DNA from: Gottfriedia acidiceleris
Lineage (GTDB): Bacteria > Bacillota > Bacilli > Bacillales > Bacillaceae_G
Direction: 5' to 3'
DNA length: 64,000 bases
Assembly (NCBI RefSeq): GCF_004138285.1
Contig: NZ_SCFN01000004.1
Span: forward strand, 248,001 to 312,000
In this document: positions 1 through 8,516 of the stretch, piece after piece
Numbering within the stretch: position 1 is the first letter of the stretch
Layout: each line of letters starts with the position of its first letter
Notes under the pieces: model-generated
What the model was told of the DNA's origin: nothing
Database searches by the model: none
What the model saw: the letters and a program-made list of their open reading frames with translations, nothing else
Translations under genes and position numbers: made by a program

Positions 1-49
1 ATGCTACTTTTGAAATTTCTTCTGCATTTTTTACTACGATTACGTTCAT
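1..49 (-). CDS. nagB: NagB, glucosamine-6-phosphate deaminase (N-terminus only)
   Basis: Only the first 16 codons are in the window; the rest lies beyond base 1. The start ATG (49-47) follows a GAGGTGA ribosome binding site located inside the end of nagA, and the two genes overlap by four bases (ATGA). The visible peptide, MNVIVVKNAEEISKVA, fits the N-terminus of NagB, which converts glucosamine-6-phosphate to fructose-6-phosphate plus ammonia. The nagA-nagB order is the usual Bacillus one. The identification rests on the short peptide plus this context. Confidence 0.8.
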   Translation of the reverse strand, partial: MNVIVVKNAEEISKVA

Positions 50-1182
50 AAAGTCACCTCATTCATATTTTTACCTTGTCTAGTTGTATCAATAACGAAG
101 AAATCAGGTGTCATTTGCACAAAATCAGCATCTTTACCTGGTTCTAATGCGCCCTTATGTTTAAGACCAAATTCTTCAGCTTGGTTTATTGATGTCATTT
201 GTACTGCTTCTTCAGGACTACAGCCAGTAAATGCCATAATGTTTCTGAATGCATCATCCATTTTTAAAATACTACCCGCAAGCGTTCCGTCTTCTAATCT
301 TGCACTTTTATCCTTTACAAATACAGGTTGGCCACCTAATTCATACTTGCCGTCCTCTAACCCTTTTGCTCTCATCGCATCAGTAATTACGCTTATTTTT
401 TTAGCACCTTTTAGGCGATAAGCAAGTTTTACCATATCAGGATGAATATGAATTCCATCGGGTATCATTTCTACCATTACTCGGTCATCAAGTAATACAT
501 GTCCAACTGTACCTGCTTCACGATGATGCATAGGTCTCATTTGGTTGTACAAATGTGTAGCGTGGAAAATATTTCTACCTTCAAAATCTGAACTGATCGC
601 ATCAGAGTGACCTACAGTACCGACTACATTAGTCCGCTCTAGCTCTTTTTCTAACTCTATAGCACCTTCAACCTCTGGCGCATAAGTAACTAATTTAATT
701 AATCCACCAGAAGCTTCTTGCCATTCTTTAAATAGTTCAACGTCAGGGTTAATAATGTATACTAATGGTTGTGCTCCAGCTTTATTTTTATTTACAAACG
801 GTCCTTCTAAATGAATATATTCAAAATGTGCACCAAGTTTTTTAGCCTCGTTTAAAGATTTTAAAGCATTTTTAATATTTTCTTTAGATTGTGTCATTGT
901 AGTTGGGAAGAAGGTTGTTACCCCTTCCTTCATCATTTCTTTACTCATAGTTACCATTGAATTTGGATCAGCATCCATTGCATCGACATCATATGCTCCG
1001 TGTATATGGATATCAATCATTCCAGGAATAATAACTGTTCCTTTTCCATCAATTACTTCTTCTCCTTCATTTTCGTAATCATTCATTTGACCAACAGAAG
1101 AAATTTTTTCATCGTATCGAATATAACCATTTTCAATTACTTCTGTACCTGTGTAAATTTTTACATTAATAATTGATTTCAT
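46..1182 (-). CDS. nagA: NagA, N-acetylglucosamine-6-phosphate deacetylase
   Basis: A 378-residue amidohydrolase that removes acetate from GlcNAc-6-phosphate in the cytoplasm, the first step after PTS uptake of GlcNAc. Visible family motifs are the metal-binding HxH (H59, H61, in DIHIHGA), EGPF near residue 126, the HATHLYNQMRPMHHREAG substrate/metal loop near 207-223, and ITDAM near 265. Length is normal for the family. It overlaps nagB by four bases, so the two are translationally coupled. A promoter with an overlapping NagR-type operator lies upstream, and the matching transporter gene is at 33543-34907. Confidence 0.96.
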   Translation of the reverse strand: MKSIINVKIYTGTEVIENGYIRYDEKISSVGQMNDYENEGEEVIDGKGTVIIPGMIDIHIHGAYDVDAMDADPNSMVTMSKEMMKEGVTTFFPTTMTQSKENIKNALKSLNEAKKLGAHFEYIHLEGPFVNKNKAGAQPLVYIINPDVELFKEWQEASGGLIKLVTYAPEVEGAIELEKELERTNVVGTVGHSDAISSDFEGRNIFHATHLYNQMRPMHHREAGTVGHVLLDDRVMVEMIPDGIHIHPDMVKLAYRLKGAKKISVITDAMRAKGLEDGKYELGGQPVFVKDKSARLEDGTLAGSILKMDDAFRNIMAFTGCSPEEAVQMTSINQAEEFGLKHKGALEPGKDADFVQMTPDFFVIDTTRQGKNMNEVTL

Positions 1183-1299
1183 TTACTCTCCTCTTTCCTT
1201 TGCTTAAGAAGTCTTCGCCAATACCCCAATATAGAAAGTAGTGTTTACTTAATCATCATTCACATTCATTTATATAAGTGCCTTGATTTCTTCATAACT
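1183..1299. other. nagAB 5' untranslated region
   Basis: This stretch lies between the predicted nagA promoter and the nagA start. The last bases before nagA contain an AGGAGAG-type ribosome binding site. I see no clear secondary structure or gene in it. Confidence 0.5.
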
Positions 1300-1335
1300 A
1301 TTTTATGATATATACTCCTAGTTGTCTATACTACT
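1300..1335 (-). promoter_or_regulatory. nagAB promoter with NagR/DasR-type operator
   Basis: Read on the minus strand, AGTAGTATAGACAACT (1335-1320) is a near-palindrome. It contains the -35 hexamer TAGACA (1328-1323), followed by a 17-base spacer and the -10 hexamer TAAAAT (1305-1300). The same word (14 of 16 bases) with the same TAGACA-17-base promoter layout sits upstream of the GlcNAc transporter at 33465-33500. A GntR-family NagR (YvoA) repressor is the natural candidate. The operator name is inferred from the gene context. Confidence 0.75.
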
Positions 1336-1401
1336 AAATAACAATTAACAAAAACGTCACAAATAATGTCGAATTTGCAGATTCTTTAAATCTCCTTACC
1401 A

Positions 1402-1453
1402 CTAAAAAAGTAGAAGTATTGGTTCTTGTCCTTCATGGATCAACCAATACTTC
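1402..1453 (-). terminator. Rho-independent terminator of the MBL-fold gene
   Basis: A 12-bp stem (GAAGTATTGGTT / AACCAATACTTC) with a roughly 17-base loop is followed on the minus strand by CTTTTTT. The upstream arm and part of the loop lie inside the last codons of the 1433-2320 gene, so the coding sequence and the terminator overlap. Confidence 0.8.
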
Positions 1454-2320
1454 TTCTTTTTCGATATATAATTTATGACCATTTGTTGATAATTCGATAT
1501 CTCCAAATTGGTCCGTTGTATATTGCTTAATTCCGAGGTGATTTAACCGCTTCATTACTGACCGATGTGGATGACCAAATAAGTTAAATTTATCATATGA
1601 AAGGATTGCGACTGTAGGATTTACAGCAAATAAAAACGCTTCTGAAGTTGATGTTGATGATCCATGATGCGGAATTTTTAGTACTTGTGCATTGATATTC
1701 TCATTTTTAATTAATCTTTGTTCGGCTTTTCTTTCAATATCTCCAGTTAATAAAATTGAAATGTCATCATATTTTACCTTCAATACAATTGAACTATTAT
1801 TATTCGTATACGATTTTTTCCCGCTATTTAAAACCGTGATATCTACATTAGGGTCAAGCATTATTTTTTCATTTAACTTTGCAATACTAATAGGAATATT
1901 CTTCTGATACGCTTCTTTCTTATATAAGTAATAAGAATGTGAATTATATTTTTTTCCACTATCCAGGATTTTTGTTATCTTAACACTATTCATTACTTTT
2001 AATAACCCACCAATATGATCGATATCTGGATGTGTACTGACTAATAGATCAATCGCATTTATATGTAGTCGTCTAAGTTTTTTTATAACGACTCCACCAT
2101 GTTCAACATCTCCTCCATCGATCAGTAATGTCTTACCATTTGGTAAAATCATAACCATGCTATCTCCTTGACCTACATCAAAAAAATAAATTAATAACGG
2201 GTGAGTAATATAGCCATAATTTGTAGTTCTTGCTTCAGTATTTATGTTATGACTAAAAAAAGCAGTAAAAAAAATAAAGATAGAAAATATGAGAGAGTAT
2301 AGTTTTCGATTTTTGTTCAT
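1433..2320 (-). CDS. Secreted metallo-beta-lactamase-fold hydrolase (ComEC C-terminal-like)
   Basis: A 295-residue protein with a hydrophobic N-terminal segment (residues about 8-23), suggesting export or membrane anchoring. It shows the metallo-beta-lactamase motifs HPDIDH (H97-H102), LTGD near 191-194, KIPHHGSS near 216-222 and FGHPHRSV near 249-255. This arrangement matches the stand-alone beta-lactamase-like domain found at the C-terminus of ComEC/Rec2, which is thought to act on DNA or nucleotides outside the cell. It has none of the ComEC membrane channel. Transcribed alone; the substrate is unknown. Confidence 0.8.
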   Translation of the reverse strand: MNKNRKLYSLIFSIFIFFTAFFSHNINTEARTTNYGYITHPLLIYFFDVGQGDSMVMILPNGKTLLIDGGDVEHGGVVIKKLRRLHINAIDLLVSTHPDIDHIGGLLKVMNSVKITKILDSGKKYNSHSYYLYKKEAYQKNIPISIAKLNEKIMLDPNVDITVLNSGKKSYTNNNSSIVLKVKYDDISILLTGDIERKAEQRLIKNENINAQVLKIPHHGSSTSTSEAFLFAVNPTVAILSYDKFNLFGHPHRSVMKRLNHLGIKQYTTDQFGDIELSTNGHKLYIEKEEVLVDP

Positions 2321-2472
2321 TCACACTTCCTCCTAACATTATTTTCTCATAGCAATTTCAAAAGTATGTATGAAGCCCTATAAAAATAAGTTGGAAATAG
2401 AGTATACTTCAAATTGGAAATGTAATTCAAATCGGTGTTAAAAATCAGTAAATTATCAATAAAAATCCACAA

Positions 2473-2510
2473 CAAAAAAACTGTAAGCAATTTTTCGCTT
2501 ACAGTTTTTT
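2473..2510. terminator. Bidirectional terminator after the HAD gene
   Basis: A stem AACTGTAAGC / GCTTACAGTT with an eight-base loop is flanked by A-runs on the left and T-runs on the right. It lies just past the HAD stop codon at 2515 and would work in either direction. Confidence 0.8.
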
Positions 2511-2514
2511 AAAG

Positions 2515-3336
2515 TTACTCAAATACTTCTTCTAGTCTTTTTACAACTAATAAGGAGTCACTAACTTGTATAGTCGTTTGATTTGTAATGTAAACTCCGT
2601 GCATACCTAATTTTAAAGCAGGAGAAATTTCATTAATGAAATTATCACCGATTGACACAATTTCATGTGGCATAACATTGAACTTACTCATTATACTTTT
2701 AAAATGGTTTCCTGTTTCTAATGGCTTCTTTCCATCCGTAATTTCTAAATGAAATAATTCGTTTAAATTAAGTAACTTCAGTAATCTAGTTACATCTTCT
2801 CGATCAGAGTTCGTTAACAATATTAATTTTTTTGAATCCTTAACTTTTTCTAAAGCCTCTTTTAAACCTTTTATATAAGGAATACTAAACTCTTTTGTTG
2901 CCATATACTCCTTTGTTTTATCATAGCAGTGATATACGTCTCTTGCACCATAGTGATAACTTGCTACTAAAGGAATCCACCAACCATCACCTACTGGGAT
3001 ATATGGTAATTCATAATTAATTTTTTCAAGATAATTCTCTGGAAGTTCGTCTTTAGAGAGTAGCTGTCCTTCCCAAGTGAATACTTGAATTGGCTTCAGC
3101 GTAATGGGGTCTAATGATATGATTAAATCATTTTCTGTGTCATAAATTTTTCCAATTGTTAAAGCATGGTCATAATCTTTTATTTTTTTATAATCCGTTA
3201 AAAAAGAATCACGCTTTTCTGAACTTATTTCATTTGCAAGTAAATTGGCATAGTAATCGTAGTGCTCTGTGCCATCATACAAAGTACCATCTAAATCAAA
3301 AACTAATACTTTTGAATTCATTAATAAATTGTGCAT
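2515..3336 (-). CDS. HAD-superfamily hydrolase (predicted phosphatase)
   Basis: A 273-residue cytoplasmic protein with HAD motif I DLDGTLYD (nucleophile D14, acid D16), motif II LLTNSD near residue 173, a following lysine (GKKP), and motif IV SIGDNFINEI near 227-235. The long insert between motifs I and II is a cap domain. The substrate cannot be read from sequence. Its ribosome binding site GGAG directly follows the stop codon of the 3347-4075 gene, ten bases away, so the two form an operon. Confidence 0.82.
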   Translation of the reverse strand: MHNLLMNSKVLVFDLDGTLYDGTEHYDYYANLLANEISSEKRDSFLTDYKKIKDYDHALTIGKIYDTENDLIISLDPITLKPIQVFTWEGQLLSKDELPENYLEKINYELPYIPVGDGWWIPLVASYHYGARDVYHCYDKTKEYMATKEFSIPYIKGLKEALEKVKDSKKLILLTNSDREDVTRLLKLLNLNELFHLEITDGKKPLETGNHFKSIMSKFNVMPHEIVSIGDNFINEISPALKLGMHGVYITNQTTIQVSDSLLVVKRLEEVFE

Positions 3337-3346
3337 TTCCTACTCC

Positions 3347-4075
3347 TTAGCTGTCTTTGTCTTTTACGTCTAAAATAAAATTAAATGATTTTCGATCGTC
3401 ATTTAATTTAAATTCATAAAATATTTTATACATACCTGCTTCAGGTAAATCAAGTTCATAGTTTACTTTTGAATGATTATTAGGATTACTAATTAGTCTA
3501 AAGTATGTTCCTTCTTCATTCATAATATAAAATTGCTGATCTGTAAATTTGGAACGTTTTTTAAATTGATCAAAATCAAATGTAATTTTACTCTTAGTTT
3601 TTGGAAGAATTGAAGTATATAGTAGCGAAACTCTGTAATCATCAGTCTTTTTTGTTAAGATTGCTGTCGGAAATACTTCTTCTTTTTTGTCCTTTTGTTT
3701 TTGGAAAATCTTTGTATCAAGCGTTTGATTGTTTAAAAAAATACTAACATAATAAGGAGTGTCTTTCTTAAAGGAATACTTAAATGTAAATTGATTATTT
3801 CCATTATATACAGGTTCAATGACTTTATAAGAATTTAATTGATCTGTCGTAATAAATATTCTGATTTTTTCACGTTGTAACACATTCAAAGTTCTAGATG
3901 AAACGGTTACTTCTTGTGAGTTTTTTTTAGTCGTAAGATTCCATTTTACTTTTTGAACTTTAAGTTGGCTAATCTGGCTACCACTTGATAATATACTATG
4001 ATTAACTAGTCGATTGCTAATTAATAGAATAATTAATATAGCTATACATAGAGCTGCAATAAAACGAAATTTCAT
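3347..4075 (-). CDS. Membrane-anchored protein of unknown function
   Basis: A 242-residue protein that I do not recognise. Residues about 5-20 (AALCIAILIILLI) form a single N-terminal membrane segment, and the rest is a lysine-rich domain with alternating hydrophobic residues that looks beta-rich, so it is probably an extracytoplasmic domain on a membrane anchor. There is no cysteine lipobox. It is the first gene of a two-gene operon with the HAD hydrolase. Function unknown. Confidence 0.7.
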   Translation of the reverse strand: MKFRFIAALCIAILIILLISNRLVNHSILSSGSQISQLKVQKVKWNLTTKKNSQEVTVSSRTLNVLQREKIRIFITTDQLNSYKVIEPVYNGNNQFTFKYSFKKDTPYYVSIFLNNQTLDTKIFQKQKDKKEEVFPTAILTKKTDDYRVSLLYTSILPKTKSKITFDFDQFKKRSKFTDQQFYIMNEEGTYFRLISNPNNHSKVNYELDLPEAGMYKIFYEFKLNDDRKSFNFILDVKDKDS

Positions 4076-4373
4076 AGATCATTCTCCCTTAACTAGTTAA
4101 AATTAATAATTTTTAGTTATTTCAAGAAAGCTGAAATTCTAATTGTAAACTCTTTCATTATTTTATCACCTGTGCAATAATTAAAATTCGCCATAAATTA
4201 TCTGTATTGGTTAATTTTGTCTATGAATATTTCTATATTTAATATGTACTACGTCCATCTTACTTTTTCCTTTAAGTAGCGATACAAATAAGAATGTTTT
4301 TTATTTAAATGTAGAAACTAACATACTGATAATAGATGGGCTATTTACCAACAGTTTTAAGGAGGATCTTTAA
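4076..4373. other. Intergenic region upstream of deoD
   Basis: This divergent spacer carries the promoters for the membrane-anchored gene (minus) and deoD (plus). Only the deoD ribosome binding site (AAGGAGG, ending about seven bases before the ATG) is clear. I see no riboswitch or small gene. Confidence 0.4.
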
Positions 4374-5078
4374 ATGAGTATACATATTGGTGCTGAACAA
4401 GGTGCAATTGCTGATAAAATTTTATTACCTGGGGACCCATTAAGAGCTAAATATATCGCAGAAACATTTTTAGAAGATGTTGTTTGTTATAATGAAGTAC
4501 GTGGAATGCTTGGTTTTACTGGTACATATAAAGGCCAAAGAATTTCCGTTCAAGGTACTGGAATGGGAATACCTTCAATTGGAATTTATGTAAATGAACT
4601 GATTAATAGTTATGGTGTAAAAACTTTGATTCGCGTTGGTACATGTGGTGGACTTCAAAAGGATGTAAAAATTCGTGATGTCATTATTGCGATGACGACT
4701 TGTACAGATTCAAATATGAATCGTCAAACATTCCCTGGTTTCGATTATTCTCCATGTGCTAGCTTTGATTTATTAAAGAAAGCGTATGATGGTGCAGTGA
4801 ATAAAGGGTTAAATGTTAAAGTAGGAAATATTTTAACTTCAGATATTTTCTACCGAGATAGTATGGACATGTATGAAAAATTAGGTAATTACGGCGTTCT
4901 TGCTGTAGAAATGGAAACTACTGCATTATATACAATTGCAGCGAAACATAATGTAGACGCACTTACTGTTTTAACTGTAAGTGATCATATCTTCACTGGT
5001 GAAGAAACATCTGCACAGGAAAGACAAACTACTTTTAATGACATGATTGTCATCGCTTTAGATGCAGCAATCGCTTAA
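4374..5078 (+). CDS. deoD: DeoD, purine nucleoside phosphorylase
   Basis: A 234-residue hexameric-type phosphorylase that splits purine (deoxy)ribonucleosides with phosphate to free base plus sugar-1-phosphate. Visible motifs are the phosphate-binding GDPLRAK (residues 20-26), RVGTCGG near 86-92, the ribose/base-binding EMETTALY near 179-186, and the catalytic aspartate in VSDH near 204. The start has a strong AAGGAGG ribosome binding site. Monocistronic, closed by a terminator at 5095. Confidence 0.95.
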   Translation: MSIHIGAEQGAIADKILLPGDPLRAKYIAETFLEDVVCYNEVRGMLGFTGTYKGQRISVQGTGMGIPSIGIYVNELINSYGVKTLIRVGTCGGLQKDVKIRDVIIAMTTCTDSNMNRQTFPGFDYSPCASFDLLKKAYDGAVNKGLNVKVGNILTSDIFYRDSMDMYEKLGNYGVLAVEMETTALYTIAAKHNVDALTVLTVSDHIFTGEETSAQERQTTFNDMIVIALDAAIA

Positions 5079-5094
5079 TAAATCTTTTAAAAAT

Positions 5095-5123
5095 ACCTGG
5101 GATTATGATCTCAGGTTTTTTTG
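5095..5123 (+). terminator. deoD terminator
   Basis: Stem ACCTGGGAT / ATCTCAGGT (one G-U pair) with a four-base loop, followed by seven T residues. Confidence 0.85.
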
Positions 5124-5303
5124 CTTTTAAAATATTCTTTTTTTCACAATCAAAAAAGCCCAGAATATTCTTTTTCCAGACTCTTTAAATAACTAAAATT
5201 TAAATTTCTAAAAAATTAGTGACCATACATCGTTTTTGTACCACTTTACATCCAATCAAAGGTACAATAGCAATATCGAAAATCTAATTAAGGATGGTAA
5301 GGA

Positions 5304-5717
5304 ATGAAGAAACAGCAATCAATTTTATTTTTCACCTGGATTGTAAGTATTATTGCAACACTAGGTAGTTTATCATTTTCAGTTATTAATCATTGGACAC
5401 CATGTTCATTATGCTGGTATCAGCGAATTTTTATGTACCCGATCGTTTTTATTATCGGAATCGCTTTTTATAAAAATAAAATAAAAGATGTTATTTATGT
5501 TTTGCCTTTATCATTAATAGGTATGTGTATTTCAATCTATCATATTTTAATTCAAAAAGTTCCTGCACTTAAGGAAACAGCAACACAGTGTGGTCCGGTC
5601 CCTTGTACTGGGGATTATTTAAATTGGTTTGGATTCATTACAATTCCAATGTTAGCATTTGTTGCATTCCTACTTATTAATATTTGCTGCATAACTCTTT
5701 TACGTAAATCAAATTAA
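5304..5717 (+). CDS. bdbC: BdbC-like thiol-disulfide oxidoreductase (DsbB family)
   Basis: A 137-residue membrane protein with four hydrophobic segments and the two cysteine pairs of the DsbB/BdbC family: C34-xx-C37 (CSLC) after the first segment and C96-xxxx-C101 (CGPVPC) in the second outer loop. It passes electrons from a secreted thiol oxidase to quinone, which makes disulfides in exported proteins. No bdbD partner is adjacent. Start ATG after AAGGATGGTAAGGA. The 3' end overlaps the convergent DUF72 gene by four bases. Confidence 0.88.
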   Translation: MKKQQSILFFTWIVSIIATLGSLSFSVINHWTPCSLCWYQRIFMYPIVFIIGIAFYKNKIKDVIYVLPLSLIGMCISIYHILIQKVPALKETATQCGPVPCTGDYLNWFGFITIPMLAFVAFLLINICCITLLRKSN

Positions 5718-6562
5718 AATAATTCAAGCTGCTCGGTAGAAGATGGTCCAAATTCGATGCCTAGCAGCTTCATTAATTGTTTAGCATTATCCGCTGCATC
5801 TCCACCAGAATTATTATTAAACAGTATACAAATTTCTTTTGTGTTTTTTGATAACTGTTCAATTCTTTCTATCCATTCGTATAATTCTTCTTCATTATAT
5901 CGGTATAAATAACGTACCTCGCGCCAATTATCTTGCCCATTGTGATTCCATCCATATATATTTCGGCCATGGAAACGGATTAAAGTTAAATTCGGATTCG
6001 TAGGATGTAATACGATTGGTATGCTACCATTACCTGCTTGTGGCTCATCACAAATTGAATGAATCCATCCTTCTTCCTCCATAAACTTCAAAGTTTGCTC
6101 ATAAAACCTGGGATAAAACCATGTCTGATTACGAAATTCTAAAATTGCCGGAAGTCCTTTAAGTTTACTTTTCAAAATTCTTAATAAGTCAACATTTTCC
6201 TTTTTACAATTAAACCATGGTGGAAACTGAAATAATATACCTTTTAATTTATTCACTTCAATTAAGGGCTGTATCGATTCCAAAAATGGAGTTAACAGTA
6301 AAATTTGTTCCTCTTTAGAATAGTTTTGCCTTGAATGGCCCGTTATTCCGCCATATGCTTTAACGATAAATGAAAAGTCATCTGTTGTTTGATTTACCCA
6401 TTTTTGATAGTTTGATTGTGGCATAATGCTATAATAGGAAGAATCAATTTCAACAATTGGAAAATGCATACAATATTGTCTCAATTTTTTTGAAGAGTGT
6501 ATCCGATCAGGGTATAAACTATCATGATCGCCCCACCCAGTAACTCCAATTTTTATTTCCAT
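5714..6562 (-). CDS. DUF72 family protein (YunF-like)
   Basis: A 282-residue protein with the DUF72 TIM-barrel pattern: an N-terminal GVTGW, VEIDSSYYSIMPQ near residue 36, the KAYGGITGH segment near 69, GILFQFPP near 109, the acidic AILEFRNQTWF near 134, and LIRFHGRN near 193. The family is widespread and thought to be enzymatic, but the reaction is not firmly established. Transcribed alone, tail-to-tail with bdbC. Confidence 0.85.
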   Translation of the reverse strand: MEIKIGVTGWGDHDSLYPDRIHSSKKLRQYCMHFPIVEIDSSYYSIMPQSNYQKWVNQTTDDFSFIVKAYGGITGHSRQNYSKEEQILLLTPFLESIQPLIEVNKLKGILFQFPPWFNCKKENVDLLRILKSKLKGLPAILEFRNQTWFYPRFYEQTLKFMEEEGWIHSICDEPQAGNGSIPIVLHPTNPNLTLIRFHGRNIYGWNHNGQDNWREVRYLYRYNEEELYEWIERIEQLSKNTKEICILFNNNSGGDAADNAKQLMKLLGIEFGPSSTEQLELF

Positions 6563-6688
6563 ACTTCTCTCCCATTAGTTCTTTCATTATTAATTAATTA
6601 TTTCTAATTTTCATTAAAATAAACGAATTAGTTTGATATAATGTTTACAGTATAATCTTATTTTAGTAGAAATTGGAGTATAGTGTAA

Positions 6689-7912
6689 ATGATTAACGAG
6701 ACAGTACAGGAACTAAAAAATAAAATTACCGAGCTTGAAGAAAAAGTAAAATCGTATGAAACAATTTTAAATACAATAACTTCCGGATCTATATTTTCAA
6801 ATGAAACTCGTGAATTATCTAATTCAAATCATTTAACTAGAAATACAACTTTTTGTAATAAAAATAATGAAACACTTCCATTACATACTAAATTCTCTAA
6901 CTTTTTATCTAATAGTAGAAGAACTTTACAATCGATCTACGATGCATTACCGCATCACATAGTATTTATCGATAAAGATGGGATCATTACGCTATATAAT
7001 CAACAAGTTGCGATTGATTTTAGAATTACTAAATACGAATTAATCGGAAGACATATTAGAAATTTATTAAAAATAGACGACAAAGACATTTGTTTACTAC
7101 AAACACTTTATTCAGGTGAAGAATTTTATAATAAGGAAATTTTAAATATTAACTATGGGATTATCAATACTCGTATCATCCGTGATTTAAATGGAGAAAT
7201 TTCAAGAGTAATTGGTGTTTTTCATAATTTAAACGAGGCAAGGGATTCTGAAAAGCTAGCAATGTCAGGTAGAATTGCTGCAGGTATAGCACATGAAGTC
7301 CGTAATCCACTTACAACTGTTAGAGGTTATTTGCAATTCTTGCAAGAAGAAGCTCCCCCTCAATATAAGCAATTGTTTAATGATTTATTGATTCCAGAAT
7401 TAGATAGAGCAAATGGAATAATTACTGACTTTTTATCTATTACAAAGAATGCGAACTATAAACCAGAGCCTATTAATATTAACGATTTTTTATCAAATCA
7501 TATAAAACAACTATTATTTAGCGAGACTGTTTTAAATAATGTTAAGATTGAATATTACCTTTCTGAGGAATTAATAGGAGCACATATTTTCTTTGATAAA
7601 AACCAACTTGTACAAGTAATTTTAAATTTATTTCATAATGCATTAGATGCAAAAAAAGAAGGTCTGCTTACAATTATCATTGCAACTTATATTGATAAAG
7701 ATTTTATTTATATCTCATTAAGAGATGATGGATCAGGAATTCCATCATCAGATTTACCATATATATTTGATCCGTTCTTCTCAACTAAAGATGACGGTAC
7801 TGGACTAGGTTTATCTCTAACGAAAAAACTGATTCAAAATCATAACGGTACCATATCTGCAATAAGCGATAATAATGGAACTACTTTTACAATTACATTA
7901 CCAATTAAATAG
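6689..7912 (+). CDS. Soluble PAS-domain sensor histidine kinase (sporulation-kinase type)
   Basis: A 407-residue kinase with no membrane segment. Domains in order are an N-terminal coiled coil (residues 3-30), a Ser/Asn-rich linker, a PAS domain about 80-180, a HisKA helix with phospho-acceptor H202 (AAGIAHEVRNPLTT), and a catalytic ATPase domain with N-box FHNALDA near 313, G1 DDGSGIP near 343 and G2 GTGLGLSL near 367. There is no adjacent response regulator, which is typical of orphan kinases such as those feeding the Spo0 phosphorelay; that role is inferred. It ends just before the terminator duplicated around repeat A. Confidence 0.88.
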   Translation: MINETVQELKNKITELEEKVKSYETILNTITSGSIFSNETRELSNSNHLTRNTTFCNKNNETLPLHTKFSNFLSNSRRTLQSIYDALPHHIVFIDKDGIITLYNQQVAIDFRITKYELIGRHIRNLLKIDDKDICLLQTLYSGEEFYNKEILNINYGIINTRIIRDLNGEISRVIGVFHNLNEARDSEKLAMSGRIAAGIAHEVRNPLTTVRGYLQFLQEEAPPQYKQLFNDLLIPELDRANGIITDFLSITKNANYKPEPININDFLSNHIKQLLFSETVLNNVKIEYYLSEELIGAHIFFDKNQLVQVILNLFHNALDAKKEGLLTIIIATYIDKDFIYISLRDDGSGIPSSDLPYIFDPFFSTKDDGTGLGLSLTKKLIQNHNGTISAISDNNGTTFTITLPIK

Positions 7913-7923
7913 CTTTATCCATG

Positions 7924-7959
7924 AAAAAAGACCAAAACATCAAAGTTTTGGTCTTTTTT
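7924..7959. terminator. Terminator of the kinase gene (left copy of a duplicated hairpin)
   Basis: A 10-bp perfect stem AGACCAAAAC / GTTTTGGTCT with loop ATCAAA, flanked by A- and T-runs. The complete 26-base hairpin recurs exactly at 8485-8510, on the other side of repeat element A. Confidence 0.9.
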
Positions 7960-7964
7960 AAGAG

Positions 7965-8474
7965 TGTTGAAATATAAAATGGTCAATAGGGAAAACGGAC
8001 ATTAAATGAACATTTATTTAATGATGAAATTATCATTTTTTGGATGTTCTATTAATGGTTTTAAATGTTAATATGTTTGAACTATTTTATGATTCCAATA
8101 ACACTAGTAATGGTTTTTTTCAGAAGTTAAAAATATTATGAGCTAATTTTTAGAAAAACAAATTCAATTAATTAGTTTAATTAATGTTCGATCTTAATTG
8201 ACCTGCAAACTGATTAATAAACAACTGTTAGATTACTCTAAGTAAAGGCTATTTGATTAGTATTTATTGTAGACTTTTTTTGATGAATAAGTTGATTGGA
8301 ACGGAGGGATGCTCGACTCCTATGATATAAGCGGGAAGGCTGAGACCCCACAGGCTCGCCGAGGAGGCTCAGGTCTCGCCCCATGGAAAGCGAGCATCCT
8401 GTAGTGGAAATCAACATCACTCTACTCCTTTTACGAAAATTTGGTAATTTAATTGACAAGGTTGTTTTTCAACA
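7965..8474 (-). mobile_element. Repeat element A: gene-free, terminator-flanked, about 510 bp
   Basis: The left end is TGTTGAAAT (7965) and the right end is TTTCAACA (8467-8474), giving a short terminal inverted repeat. Inside is a GC-rich structured core (8291-8415) bounded by GTTGATT / AATCAAC and containing GGATGCTCG / CGAGCATCC arms. From about 8118 to 8474 it matches element C (36388-36742) in reverse orientation, including the AT-rich arm. Identical 26-base terminator hairpins lie on both sides. No convincing gene is inside; the short open frame at 8238-8459 merely crosses the core. It looks like a non-autonomous mobile element or a structured dispersed repeat. Confidence 0.7.
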
Positions 8475-8484
8475 GCGTGGAAAA

Positions 8485-8510
8485 AGACCAAAACATCAAA
8501 GTTTTGGTCT
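8485..8510. terminator. Terminator of the quinone reductase gene (right copy of the duplicated hairpin)
   Basis: An exact copy of the hairpin at 7929-7954, directly next to the stop codon of the 8517-9485 minus-strand gene. The kinase and reductase genes converge here, so one shared bidirectional terminator was probably duplicated when element A arrived. Confidence 0.85.
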
Positions 8511-8516
8511 AATTTA

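Noticed and set aside
8238-8459. Open frame across repeat element A
   Set aside because: It has no ribosome binding site, and its residues come from the GC-rich hairpin core. The equivalent frames are not kept in elements B and C.
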